Shown: in pieces, positions 42,401-49,851 of the stretch | Layout of the letters: every line of letters starts with the position of its first letter | Numbering within the stretch: the stretch's first letter is position 1 | NCBI GenBank assembly: GCA_030544235.1 | Contig: CM060461.1 | Span: forward strand, 7,323,449 to 7,387,448 | Length of the DNA stretch: 64,000 bases | Direction of reading: 5' to 3' | From: Lepturacanthus savala | Taxonomy: Eukaryota > Chordata > Actinopteri > Scombriformes > Trichiuridae | Translations under genes and position numbers: made by a program | Notes under the pieces: generated by a model | What the model was told of the DNA's origin: nothing | The model's database searches: none | The model's input: the letters and a program-made list of their open reading frames with translations, nothing else

Positions 42401-43705
42401 GTTGATGGTTTTCCTCTGAAACCTTTTTATCAAGGTGAAACCCTCTCCAAGTTTGACATTCACCTGAGAAAGGAACATCACACTATAGTTAAACTGCTTG
42501 CAAGTCAGATATGTGAGCTTTGCTTTTAAAAATCTGGGAAAGCAATGGTCTAGAAGATGCTGTTGAATGTCTTTCCAGATAAATGTCTATGGGAGCACAC
42601 TTTGAGTACTTCTTTTTTGCCCTGGAGCTTTTCCTGCACACAACTGAGCTGTGAGGAAAATGCAACTTCAGGTTGTAGCTCTCCCCGAATAGCAGTAAAA
42701 CTGAGCAGCTTCCAAAATGCGGATGCATTCCTTCTGCAGCAGTAAATAAGAGAAGGGACGCCTCGCCTCCATCAAGTGAGCACTTTAAAATGACATGCAT
42801 GAAAATGAAAGTTGCTACGAGAATCTTTGCATCGCTGCACAAAGCAATTGTTTTGAGAAGGCTGCTGAAGGAGCCAGTAAGTGATTGATGGAATTAATTC
42901 AATGCTGTGACCCTGCTGATTAAGCCAGTGATCGCTATTGATTTTAAATGGCATCACATTAACTGAGATTTCCCCTCAGCGCATATCTGATGCTTTTAGT
43001 GTTGTTTACCTTGCTGGAAATCTGTGACTTCCCTTATGTGCCCTATGTGTAACCGGACAATGTGGAGATAGAAATCACAGCTCTGTGTGCATGAAAGCAG
43101 ATGCATCATAAAACAATGTGCATTTCCAGCAGCATCCTCCCACCTCTTTGGTCCTCTCCAGCTCGTTGTGCACCGCCTGTTTGGAAATCTCCACCTCGAT
43201 GATCTTTTGCCTGAGCAGCTCATTCTCGTCCTCGGCTCTGCTGCGCTTGTCCTCCACACTCTCCAGCTCGTTGTGCAAACGCACCGACACGTCTTTGGCC
43301 ACCTGAGTTCACAGGGGCAGACATATTAACTTCAAATGGACACACACAGTACACTGCTTATATATAAAGTACACACCAGCACAGACAAGGGCTACAACTA
43401 GACTGTTGAAGCTTAAATTATTGAAACAATTAATCTATTAGTTGTTTGGTTCATAAAATGGGTGTATGGGTTCATAAAATGGGTCAAAAGTGAAGTTGCA
43501 AACTAAGAAACAAGAAGACCTGAAAATAATCTGATTTGAGGAGTTGGAACCACAGAATGTGGACATTTTTTAACATAATAAAATATATTTAGTTTCCCAC
43601 AGTTCCCACAGTTTCTCACAGCTTTCCTAAAACATGGTAGGGTTGTTTTAAGACACTTCTAAACTTCATTAGTTGAGTTAAATTGAGTTCAGTGGAAATC
43701 TTTAT

Positions 43706-43768
<63 letters not shown>

Positions 43769-46700
43769 GTGTGATGTAGATGACACAGGATGACAGACCT
43801 TCAGGTCCTGCTCTAGACTCCGCAGCATGTCTCCGTCCACGTGGCCGGTCTGGGCCACTCGGAGGCTCTTCTGCTCGGCTTTCCGCAGGCGGTACTGGAG
43901 GATGCGGCAGTTCTTGTTGGATCGGTCCAGTTCCCTCCGCAGATCCTGCAGCTGGTAGACCTCCTCCTCCAGGTAGCTGTCCCGCATCTCCTCCATCTCA
44001 GCCCGCAGCTCGTCCACTTCATCCTGGAGGACACACAGCAGAGGAGAGGTCCCACGCTCCAGTTATCAGTGTAACATCATGAAAATAATAAGCCTTTGTT
44101 TAGAATTTCTCCTCTTTTTAAGGGTCAAACACATCTTGTGTTGCACCTCTCAGCTTTTTTCATTGTGGTTCACAGACAGCAGCAATATTTTTCATGTATT
44201 TGTTTGCAGAAGTTAAGAAGTTTTTAGGTTTTAAGGACATTTCGGCTGTTGCCATAAGTAGTATTACTGTACATTGTATATACTTTCGTATTCTGTACAA
44301 GGCAGAAAAAATGACATCTGAGTAGCTCCACACTCACACAGTTAACTGATCTTTTGAAAGTACGCAGCAGTTTTAAAGGGGAACATCTACTTATCAGAGA
44401 TATGAGATATCTCCTGTTCATGCCTGGGGAGGAAGAAACTGTCAATTCATATTTCACAGCAATTTCCTGATATTTCCTTTCCACGAAGACACATTTTGCC
44501 TGTAGTGGCTTTAGAGTAAAGTTCAGAGGATCACCAAATATAGGATGTCAGGATTCAAGATGTTTTCTTCTCGGCACCAAGAAAAATAACAGCAAAGTTC
44601 ATGTAAACCATCATATGAGTCGGTTTTCATCAACTGAAAGTCGAAGGGGAGTGTTGAACAGTTTGCCTTAAAACTGATATACAGAACTTTCAATAAAAGA
44701 AGCACTGTTGAAGGTGAATTGATTTCTTTTGTACGTGTTTTGTTTTTCATAAAGCTATTATAGGGGAGATATAATATAATATACCTTTGTGGATTATAAT
44801 AATACTTTTATATGATTACATACAAGTTCCAGTAATGCAAGTGCTCTTAGTGCTGATGATGTAACATCACTAGTTGGTCTTGGCTCTAAGCGTCTTATCA
44901 CCTGGATTGGATGCATTCATGATCTCCTTTCAAAATAAAACAACCTCAAAAAGGGGGTAAAAGGAGAAATGTAACATCTAGAGTACTGAGATGATCTGAT
45001 CGTTAGTTTTGGAACCTCGGCGGATCTCTGTTTGCTCATCCTGAGGAATCAGTTTGCTTAGTAGATTTCCCTTGGGATGGATACTCCATGACTGGCACCT
45101 GATGAAAAGATGATTGGATACCGCAGAGGGAGGGAAGGGTCTGACAATTAATGAAAACTAAATCTATCCTCATTTGGTGGAGCCCAGTGGCCGTTGTTAT
45201 CTGAGGAGGGCCCTGAAGGAAGGAGCTAATGATCTCACACAGGGTCGGCTGGATCGATGGTCAGGTTAAAAGCAGAGCCAAAGGCAGAACAGCGTCCTGG
45301 GAGCAGGTACATTTAGAGGATATCACGTCTGTTTACAGGGAAGGTGCACATGTCATCACCAGCCATCTCTTTAAGAGTTTCTCGATTAAGTAACCTTTTA
45401 GTCTAGAAAATGTCAAAAGCATTTACATAATTCCTCACATTGTCAAAATGCTTGTTTAGTCCACCAACAGTCCCAAACTGTTTAATATATCTTTTATCAA
45501 ATAAGACGAAGAAAAGTAAAACACGTTCACATTTGAGAGGCTATTGTTGGTGTTTGTTCTCAAAAAATATTAAATGATTCCCCAAAGATTTTTAGATTTA
45601 TTTTTGCTTTTTTACAAAGATGTAGATGGAATTAGAGCAATTATGAGTAATTTCATTAAAATTAATCTACAACTGTTTTGAGAATCAAATATCTTTTTAG
45701 GAAATGTTTTCGAAAACATGCAGCAAATGTTCACTTGCCTATATATTACCTCAAATTTAATATTTTTGGAGTTTTTTCTTCTCAGCTAAACAAATTAAGA
45801 CATTTGAGGATATCACCTTCTTCAATAATTTTCTGACCACAAATGATTCAAACACCATTAAGGTAAGCTGCAGATTAATTGAAATAGAAAAAAACATGCT
45901 GTATATAATAACACCAGCTCAAATCACCTTCAACCATGACTTTCCTTTTGTTTCATGCAACCACAAGAAACAAAACCACCTAAATCTAAAGTAAAAATAA
46001 CTTGCGTCCACCTTAAATAGAAAATAAAGTGACACTAATATGCATTTGTTGTCCAGGAGCAGCAGAGGCTGCAGTAGCAGGGGACTCCCAGATATTTTGG
46101 GACATGGGGGGAAGGTGGTTCATCACAGAGACCCAGCTGGCAGACTGACAGCCGGGTGTTTCAACCCCGCACACATGGGACATCTGAATGTTATCAAGTC
46201 CTGTGGGATAAAGCCATTACAACTAGAGCCAGTAAAGCTGATTAACTCTCTCTTGTGTTTCCACCGAGCCAAAGAGAGACGCGGACATCCGTGATCCAGT
46301 TTAAAATAATACTCAGAGTGACATGTAATAAACCTTCTCCCATCTGAAAAATAAATGCATGATTGTTTGCCGCATTATCTGTTTTCCTCCCCTCCCCAAC
46401 TTATGGGGATAGCCTACTTAAAGAAAGGGGGAGGGGGATCCTGCATATGTTCCTTTATGCAATAGGTAGCATACAAAGATGGCACTAGCAAACAAAAATA
46501 CACATTTTAGAAGTTGGAATTAGGATATAAAACTAAATTAAATATTTATCTTCTTAAATACCTTGTATTATTGTCTGGCTGGTACCAACAACATATATTC
46601 ATGTGGGTTTACACTGACTGTGCATCTCAGTAGAGTTCCAAATGAATTAAAATGTGTCCCTGAGCACAATCTGTTCACCTCTGTGTCACGAATACAGCAG

Positions 46701-48059
46701 ACAAGTGACAAAAATGTTGAGCCTTCCGCTCAAAACTTTGACACCATCGTGAGAAGAAAACAACTGAAGTATAAACACCAGGTGGATGAAGCCACTATCA
46801 ACATAACTCCCATCAATAAAAGGTCAAATACACAGGGGGAAGCCTGGGAAGGTTAAAAAAGACATGATGGATGGAGAGTCACAGAGGATGACAGCTGGGT
46901 GTCAAGGAGAATGTGCTTTATGGTAATTTATACATTTTGGATGATGCTATTCAAGCGTGAGCAGGTGGAAGTTGCCTCAAGGACACAATGTGTTTTTATT
47001 ATGAGGACTGAACTTCCTGTATAGAGACAGTTTGGTGTCTTGCTTCAGCTGATTCTGTTCTATAAGTAAAACAAACAGCAGGACATTTGTTGTGTTTTAT
47101 AGATGTAGAATCATGTGATCATCTAAAAGCAGACTCATTGTGACCGGCAGGTTTCCTCTAGAAGCAGCTGGAGCCAGCAGCACTACCTAGTACAGTACCT
47201 TGAGGTAGTCGTTTTCAGATCTCAGATCCTCCATCTCCCGCAGCAGATCCTCCTCGCTCACATCCTTGGTTCCCGGCAGTTTGAGTTGTGCGCTTGTTGA
47301 GGGTTTCTCCTGCTTGTGTTTCTCCCCGGGAGCCGGCGGAGCCTGAGACATGCTTCCCTTGGCGGCGGAAGCCTCGGTTGTGCGCAATGGAGCAGCAGCG
47401 GCGGCGGTGGCGGCGGCGGTCGCTCCGGGCGGATTATCGCCAGCCCCCAGCTGATCCCGGTCACTGGACCCGGTTCCGGACTCGGCGTCGCTGCTCGCGG
47501 CCGCCGCCAGCCTCTGCTCGTCCGACAGCGGCTCAGACGGACAGTCCGACAGGTCCGAGCTGCTGTCGGTCTGGCTGACCCGGCCCAGAGCCGCCCCGGT
47601 CGGCACCCGGATCGGGGATCCATGGCAGGTAGGGCCCGGGGACCCCGAGGAGGCTAGTTTCCCCTTCTTGCCTTTGGCGAGGACCGGACTGCTGCTACTG
47701 CTGCTGTCCGGTTTGGCTGCTGCGGCTTTGGGTTCAGCTGCTGCTGCTGCTGTCTGCTGGACCAGCTTCGTGGGCTTTTTAACCACAGCGGACTTGTTAC
47801 TTTTGGCCGTGGCTGATTTCTCTTTCAGCCCGGTGACGCTGCGCCTGGAGCGGTTTGGATGAGGTAGGGGCACCGCGGAGGTCTGCTGCTGCTGCTGCTT
47901 GTTGAGTTTGGGGGATCTGGGGACGATGGCAGGTGGTTTGGTGGAGCGGGAGTGCACATCCTTGAGGAAAGGTCTGGCCGGGGACGGCGCTCGGTTCAGT
48001 CTCTTCTTCTCCAACTGGTGGTTCTGCGGTTTGGTGTCGCTGCCGGAGGAGCTCTCCAT
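3455..48059 (-). CDS. mtcl2: mtcl2 (soga1), microtubule crosslinking factor 2, 3'-partial
   Basis: Coding exons in gene order: 48059-47199, 44023-43799, 43302-43144, 19317-19258, 18737-17370, 12968-12831, 9659-9558, 8585-8361, 6628-6479, 3622-3455. They give 1152 residues, and the gene continues past the left edge. Every junction has GT-AG and is phase 0. The product is a long coiled-coil protein of the MTCL/SOGA family. Members bind and crosslink microtubules (MTCL2 at the Golgi); SOGA1 was first named for suppressing glucose output through autophagy. Family marks are RAPSPARP near residues 23-30, RILQYRLRKAE, LKLVEEEANILGRKIVELE, HLQFVEEEAELLRR and SPRDSDAES. The stretches SSSFLSTVTSMSRDSPIG, KLRWILMHWR and YANDKAAWEVKWAEMKC match human SOGA1 as I recall it better than MTCL1 or SOGA3. 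A neighbouring acss2 gene fits human 20q11. An alternative terminal exon (13294-13404) gives a shorter membrane-tailed form. Confidence 0.93.
3623..6478. other. mtcl2 intron, no gene seen
   Basis: AT-rich. A LINE-tail-like piece at 3731-3812 and an AATG repeat near 4367 are the only structures noted. Confidence 0.6.
3731..3812 (+). repeat. LINE 3'-end-like sequence with TTGACTTGA tail
   Basis: TTTAAAGCTCTTTGGTTGGG, then GTGCTTTATAATTCAAGTCA and AATTCGATTTGACTTGACC. Same layout as the tail at 11431-11512 but diverged. Confidence 0.4.
6479..6628 (-). CDS. mtcl2: mtcl2 coding exon 9, long form (residues 1047-1096)
   Basis: 150 bp, phase 0, acceptor CTGTTCTAG and donor CAG|GTACTC. It encodes an acidic, probably disordered linker beginning FEKLEGIPELGLVMEQTEGE and ending LSPERHLQHQRQ. 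It sits between the KLRW and DKAAWEV segments, where human SOGA1 has a divergent linker. Support comes mainly from its open frame, splice sites and symmetrical phase. Confidence 0.75.
6629..8360. other. mtcl2 intron, no gene seen
   Basis: Short frames without family resemblance. Nothing supported. Confidence 0.6.
8361..8585 (-). CDS. mtcl2: mtcl2 coding exon 8, long form (residues 972-1046)
   Basis: 225 bp, acceptor TTTCCACAG at 8586 and donor GAG|GTGAGT at 8360. It carries the family signature NTIIFYMKLRWILMHWRLGR; the human SOGA1 counterpart, from memory, is [20 protein letters not shown]. The upstream LRLEAQRGGLELQGLQ and WTQERALLQQEVRLFRR align with LALQNTLHERTWSDEKN. An alternative acceptor 3 bp downstream would remove only the first Gln. 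Confidence 0.93.
8586..9557. other. mtcl2 intron, no gene seen
   Basis: No repeat or frame I can name. Confidence 0.6.
9558..9659 (-). CDS. mtcl2: mtcl2 coding exon 7, long form (residues 938-971)
   Basis: 102 bp, acceptor GGTTCAG and donor CAG|GTACCA. The phase-0 frame is open and charged (LRDTSASDIQFRLDHERR, then LRAATEEREAVVSLPQ), which suits a coiled coil. A second frame is also open, but only phase 0 fits both neighbours. It lies where human SOGA1 reads YALRWKELEMHSLALQN; identity there is low. Confidence 0.75.
10863..10898. other. perfect 14-bp inverted repeat (hairpin)
   Basis: AAAAGTGCAGCTTA (10863-10876) faces TAAGCTGCACTTTT (10885-10898) across an 8-base loop. The stem is too short for a typical pre-miRNA. 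No function assigned. Confidence 0.6.
11431..11512 (+). repeat. LINE 3'-end-like sequence with TTGA-type tail
   Basis: It reads TTGTAAAGCCCTCTGAGGCA, then TTTGCAATTTATGAAATAGC and AAATTGAATTGACTTGACC. The form (TGTAAAGC...CTCTGAG, then an AATTGAATTGA tail) is typical of 3' ends of fish non-LTR elements. Family not determined. Confidence 0.45.
12831..12968 (-). CDS. mtcl2: mtcl2 coding exon 6, long form (residues 892-937)
   Basis: 138 bp, phase 0, acceptor CCGGTCAG at 12969 and donor GAG|GTCAGT at 12830. It begins RDELEWRLGQERG, matching SRLKEQLEWQLGPARG of human SOGA1 as recalled. The rest is Gln/Ser/Gly-rich and poorly conserved. A weaker internal donor (CTAG|GTACC) would break the phase, so I chose the one at 12830. 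The exon is preceded by about 300 bp of nearly pure pyrimidine on the gene strand. Confidence 0.8.
12975..13290. promoter_or_regulatory. polypurine/polypyrimidine tract with G-quadruplex motif
   Basis: The + strand is almost all G and A for about 300 bp. It includes four or more closely spaced GGG/GGGG runs at 12991-13034 that fit a G-quadruplex pattern. The mtcl2 transcript is therefore a long pyrimidine tract filling the space between the stop of the membrane-tail exon and the acceptor of exon 6. This is a natural place for polypyrimidine-tract-binding proteins to act on the choice between the two. That role is inferred. Confidence 0.5.
13294..13404 (-). CDS. mtcl2: mtcl2 alternative terminal exon, SOGA3-like membrane tail
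   Basis: Acceptor TTCCCGCCAG precedes ATG TTT CAG CCC at 13404. The frame runs 36 codons to a TAG at 13296-13294. The peptide starts MFQPMILFILILVVFSSLSY and ends in KLVFLFALFFIL: about 20 hydrophobic residues, a short polar break, then more hydrophobic residues to the C-terminus, the layout of a tail anchor. It is nearly the C-terminal tail of human SOGA3 ([20 protein letters not shown], from memory). Joined in phase to exon 5, it gives a protein of about 927 residues, close to SOGA3's length. No AATAAA is seen on this strand between 13293 and 12969, so where the transcript ends is unknown. Confidence 0.85.
   Translation of the reverse strand: MFQPMILFILILVVFSSLSYAVIFKLVFLFALFFIL
15823..16010. 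mobile_element. truncated relative of the AAGGTCCCAT MITE
   Basis: It starts TAAAGGTCCCATTAGTTTTA and shares TTTTATTTGAAG and ATTCATGAGCCTCTC with the element at 52038-52356, with about 80 bp of extra interior sequence. No matching right end was seen. It lies immediately before the tRNA-Arg pair. Confidence 0.5.
16030..16121 (+). tRNA. tRNA-Arg(UCU) paralogue, probably damaged
   Basis: Same layout and length as the copy 179 bp downstream, with anticodon TCT at 16063-16065 and a 19-nt intron at 16067-16085. It has several faults. Position 33, the universal U, is C. T-loop position 56 is T instead of C, so the B box reads GGTTTGAGTCC. The D stem has an A12-C23 mismatch, and both ends of the acceptor stem are G-T pairs. 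T4 at 16125-16128 could end Pol III transcription. I read it as a decaying duplicate; weak expression is possible. Confidence 0.75.
16209..16300 (+). tRNA. tRNA-Arg(UCU) with a 19-nt intron
   Basis: Complete cloverleaf. The acceptor stem is GGCTCTG with CAGAGTC, the D stem GCGC/GCGC around AATGGATA, and the anticodon stem TTGGA/TTCAA. The loop is C-T-TCT-A, with the anticodon at 16242-16244. An intron follows position 37 (16246-16264). The T arm is GTGGG-TTCGAGT-CCCAC. Vertebrate tRNA-Arg(UCU) genes are known to carry an intron here, removed by the TSEN endonuclease. The discriminator is A where I recall G. The gene lies in an mtcl2 intron on the opposite strand, and the first T4 run downstream is at 16330-16333. 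Confidence 0.92.
17370..18737 (-). CDS. mtcl2: mtcl2 coding exon 5, large central exon (residues 436-891)
   Basis: 1368 bp, phase 0 at both ends, acceptor CTGCTAG at 18738 and donor CAG|GTAAGT at 17369. It encodes three coiled-coil blocks: EDSADLRCQLQFAKEESSLM, then ELQKYKSVYGDVDSPLP to LVEEEANILGRKIVELEVE, then HLQFVEEEAELLRR. After these come QINELSGKVMKLQYENRVLM and a Ser/Asp-rich stretch (SPRDSDAESEAG, KREGPIGGESDSEDLFEK). It ends in the SOGA1-like NLTESSSFLSTVTSMSRDSP and DLVTDFQ. It is the branch point: the CAG|GT donor can join in phase either to the membrane-tail exon at 13404 or to the long-form exon at 12968. Confidence 0.95.
18738..19257. other. mtcl2 intron, no gene seen
   Basis: 520 bp, AT-rich, nothing distinct. 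Confidence 0.6.
19258..19317 (-). CDS. mtcl2: mtcl2 coding exon 4 (residues 416-435)
   Basis: A 60 bp exon, phase 0, between acceptor TTTTGCAG and donor CAG|GTAAAA. It encodes TALRRRGSRETFKDKKSTSQ, in the position of the LSLKRRGSKDLPKSEKK segment of SOGA3 and joining ELERTKE to EDSADLRCQLQF. The small basic linker bridges the two halves of the coiled coil and sits at the end of the 23.8 kb intron. Confidence 0.9.
20624..20654. repeat. (ATT)n microsatellite
   Basis: 31 bp of ATT triplets in the large mtcl2 intron. Confidence 0.9.
21062..21400. repeat. ACAGTAA-rich repeat with 30-bp tandem units
   Basis: Units beginning ATCACAG(A/C/T)AGT recur at 21132, 21162 and 21191. The region is full of TTACTGTA and TACAGTAA in both orientations, including a perfect 10-bp inverted repeat TCTACTGTAA/TTACAGTAGA at 21084-21093 and 21101-21110. 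It resembles a family of small fish MITEs built from such motifs. Confidence 0.55.
23345..23371. repeat. (CA)n microsatellite
   Basis: 27 bp of perfect CA in the large mtcl2 intron. A GACT tetranucleotide run follows at 23569-23593. Confidence 0.9.
28093..28155. repeat. (GA)n microsatellite
   Basis: 63 bp of perfect GA, a polypurine tract, in the large mtcl2 intron. Confidence 0.95.
28915..29411. mobile_element. hAT-like non-autonomous element with 8-bp target duplication
   Basis: The 497 bp element begins TTAGGGTTGCTCGATTATGG and ends TTAATTGCACAGCCTT, which are imperfect inverted ends. It is flanked by exact 8-bp copies of TTATTAGG (28907-28914 and 29412-29419), as hAT transposases leave. 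It is AT-rich and has no transposase frame. The interior holds a short direct repeat, TTATGTTGCTTCTGCTCCTC. Confidence 0.75.
33369..33421. repeat. (GT)n microsatellite
   Basis: 53 bp of uninterrupted GT in the large mtcl2 intron. Confidence 0.95.
41905..42285. mobile_element. hAT-like non-autonomous element (GGGTTGTCAAAC ends)
   Basis: The left end reads AAGGGTTGTCAAACATGCAG. The right end, read on the minus strand, is GAGGGGAGTCAAATTCAG. Both resemble the GGGGTGTCAAAC ends of a widespread vertebrate hAT family. Flanks ACCTAGTG (41897-41904) and ACCTCATG (42286-42293) look like a diverged 8-bp duplication. No coding frame. Confidence 0.6.
43144..43302 (-). CDS. mtcl2: mtcl2 coding exon 3 (residues 363-415)
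   Basis: 159 bp, phase 0. It begins VAKDVSVRLHNELESVEDKR and ends VHNELERTKE before the donor GAG|GTGGGA. It continues the family coiled coil, matching KVAKDVSVRLHHELE of SOGA3 as recalled. The next exon lies 23.8 kb downstream. Confidence 0.95.
43708..43773. repeat. (GT)n array beside mtcl2 exon 2
   Basis: 66 bp with one GC interruption, starting 26 bp past the donor of exon 2. It is CA-rich on the transcript. Confidence 0.95.
43799..44023 (-). CDS. mtcl2: mtcl2 coding exon 2 (residues 288-362)
   Basis: 225 bp, phase 0 at both ends, acceptor CCTCCAG at 44024 and donor AAG|GTCTG at 43798. It encodes the core N-terminal coiled coil shared by all MTCL/SOGA proteins: DELRAEMEEMRDSYLEEEVY, then RILQYRLRKAE, then VAQTGHVDGDMLRSLEQDLK. 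A (GT)n array starts 26 bp downstream in the intron. Confidence 0.95.
44024..47198. other. mtcl2 intron 1, no gene seen
   Basis: AT-rich, with spurious frames only. First introns often hold regulatory elements; none can be named here. Confidence 0.6.
47199..48059 (-). CDS. mtcl2: mtcl2 coding exon 1 (initiator; residues 1-287)
   Basis: The ATG at 48059-48057 opens the longest frame and has no upstream in-frame Met. The N-terminus is basic and low-complexity: RAPSPARP at 23-30, a five-Gln run from CAG/CTG-type repeats, poly-Ala, poly-Ser and an acidic DSSSDLSDCPSEP patch that resembles the paralogues' N-termini. It ends at the first heptads of the coiled coil (LREMEDLRSENDYLK), followed by a GTACTG donor at 47198. 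The exon is very GC-rich. Start confidence is about 0.75 because no transcript was available. Confidence 0.9.
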
Positions 48060-48660
48060 TATACACCGGCACCGGCAGCGGGAGGGCGACGAAGGGAACG
48101 ATCAATCCACGGCGAAAATCTCTGACACACGGCACCAGACGAACAGCCAGGTCTCTCTGCCTTTCTTCTTCCTTGTCGGCCTCGGGATGCGCATCCTGCG
48201 TAAAGACTCCGTTTTTACTCCATCAGGTTGTCATTGTAGTCCCCTCTGCCCGCTGGAGGAAATGAAAGCAGGATTACAGGGACGCCGTGCGGGATGACTG
48301 ACAGGTTGCATCTGCAGACAGGAGGTCTGGAAGGCTCAAGTTAATAAGAAAAGGAGTCAGAAGGAGTCACATCGGCAGCCCCGTCCTCCTCCTGCAGACC
48401 TCCATCCCCCTGTGTCTCCGGGCTGTGAGCGGTGCTCGGCCCCCCCCGCGTCTCGTACCCTCGTACCCCTTCCCCTCTCCTTCCTTCCTGACATAAGATC
48501 TGCAATCGCTGCGGTGTGAGGAGGCTCGACGGCTGTGATTTCCTGCAGGGCGCATGCGCTGCCTCTGCTGACTCTCAAGTACCCAACACACCCCTTGTTT
48601 TCTCCGGGACCAGGTCTGACACGCTTTGGTGCGCATGTCCTAATGACACGCGCATCTATA
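48060..48660 (-). promoter_or_regulatory. CpG-rich 5' UTR and promoter region of mtcl2
   Basis: CpG dinucleotides are dense from exon 1 out to about 48660, with GCGC and CGTCTCGTACC-type stretches. The sequence turns abruptly AT-rich beyond 48670. I see no clear TATA box placed to set a start site, so a dispersed CpG-island promoter is likely. The transcription start and any 5' UTR splicing cannot be fixed from the sequence. Confidence 0.5.
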
Positions 48661-49851
48661 TCAGTGCTGTCTTTCTGAATAAACACTCAAAAAGATCTGT
48701 TCTTTTTTTTACTCTGCTGTTTTCTAGAATTCATTTCATTGACCTTGCAGTAATTGGGGCCCTCAAATTGCTGAGATCAGAACAATATGATCTCAGCAGT
48801 TAAGAGTATAATCTGGCACTGCCATGGAGATAAGACTGGAGGTCTGAACATGGACTTGTTTGGTTGTTTGGAAGCTCAGACAGCACGGACAGCGTAACCT
48901 AGGGGAAGATATGAATAGAGAAAATAAATGACAAATGCGGATGCTGAAACAGCCAATTAAAACGGTTTTCATTAAAGTAAGAGAACTGGTTAAATGATTA
49001 AAATTATTTCTGCATCATCCATCAATTAATCAGTCTACTTGTCTTATATCTGTGTAGACTCAGCATGTCCCAAATGATAAAATAGCATAGGTCTATTAAC
49101 ATATTGTGACATTACTTACATTACATGTCTTCTCAGCATCAGTAACAGCCCACTGATGCACATAGGGCTGTGTTCAGTCCTGTAAACCCCTGCACACGTA
49201 AAAAAAATATTATTATGATATATATTCATAAATGCACATAAGATCAACATATTTGTATCCTTCAGTCAATTACTCAATAAATCAACCACACTCCAGCTGC
49301 CATTAGATAGCAAACTAAGGAGTGGAGGAGAGAGAAAGGCAAAGCAGGGAACCCACGTTTTGTTGGTCAGTTTTTTTTTTCATTTTTTAAATTTAAATTT
49401 CATAATTTAAAGTAATAATATTTTTACTTTAGATTTTTTGGTTGGATGCATGGGGTAGTGGAATAAGATCATATAAGCAAAATATACATAAATACAAATG
49501 TGTTATATGTAAGGAAGTACAAAATTATGTAAAATGTAATCCTGCTATTTGAATTTCAATTAGAAAAAAAATGCAATGCAGCAAAAAGGTACTGTACTAT
49601 ATGTACTGTAGTGTCCCTACCATGAGCTACTCATTGATTTAAAGCTACTTATCTACACCAACCTGTTGCGATCAACTATTTCTTTCAGCCCTTTTTTTTG
49701 CAAACATTTCTTGAAATGGCAGGATGAAAAAAAAATCTTATGCAAAAACCAAGTCCACTATAGAAATGTCACTGAAATAACAGCTTGACAGAAGTGCTCA
49801 TGCCCCCCTTTTTTCCACATAACTGGTCTTTCTTGGCTCTCTCAGGCATAC
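48661..49851. other. interval between mtcl2 promoter and dynein relic
   Basis: AT-rich. I looked for the dynein AAA1 P-loop (GPAGTGKTE) on the minus strand and saw none, so the relic appears to end at 49852. Confidence 0.55.

Larger units (their letters stand above)
19318..43143. other. 23.8 kb mtcl2 intron
   Basis: No protein gene supported on either strand. It holds the ATT, CA, GA and GT microsatellites, the ACAGTAA repeat (21062), two hAT-like elements (28915, 41905) and a CATCAATT/AATTGATG repeat-hairpin at about 31697-31736. Intragenic enhancers are possible but cannot be recognised without comparison. Confidence 0.6.

Noticed and set aside
47288..47862. Plus-strand Arg/Gly/Leu-rich frames opposite mtcl2 exon 1
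   Set aside because: GC-rich shadows of the true minus-strand exon.
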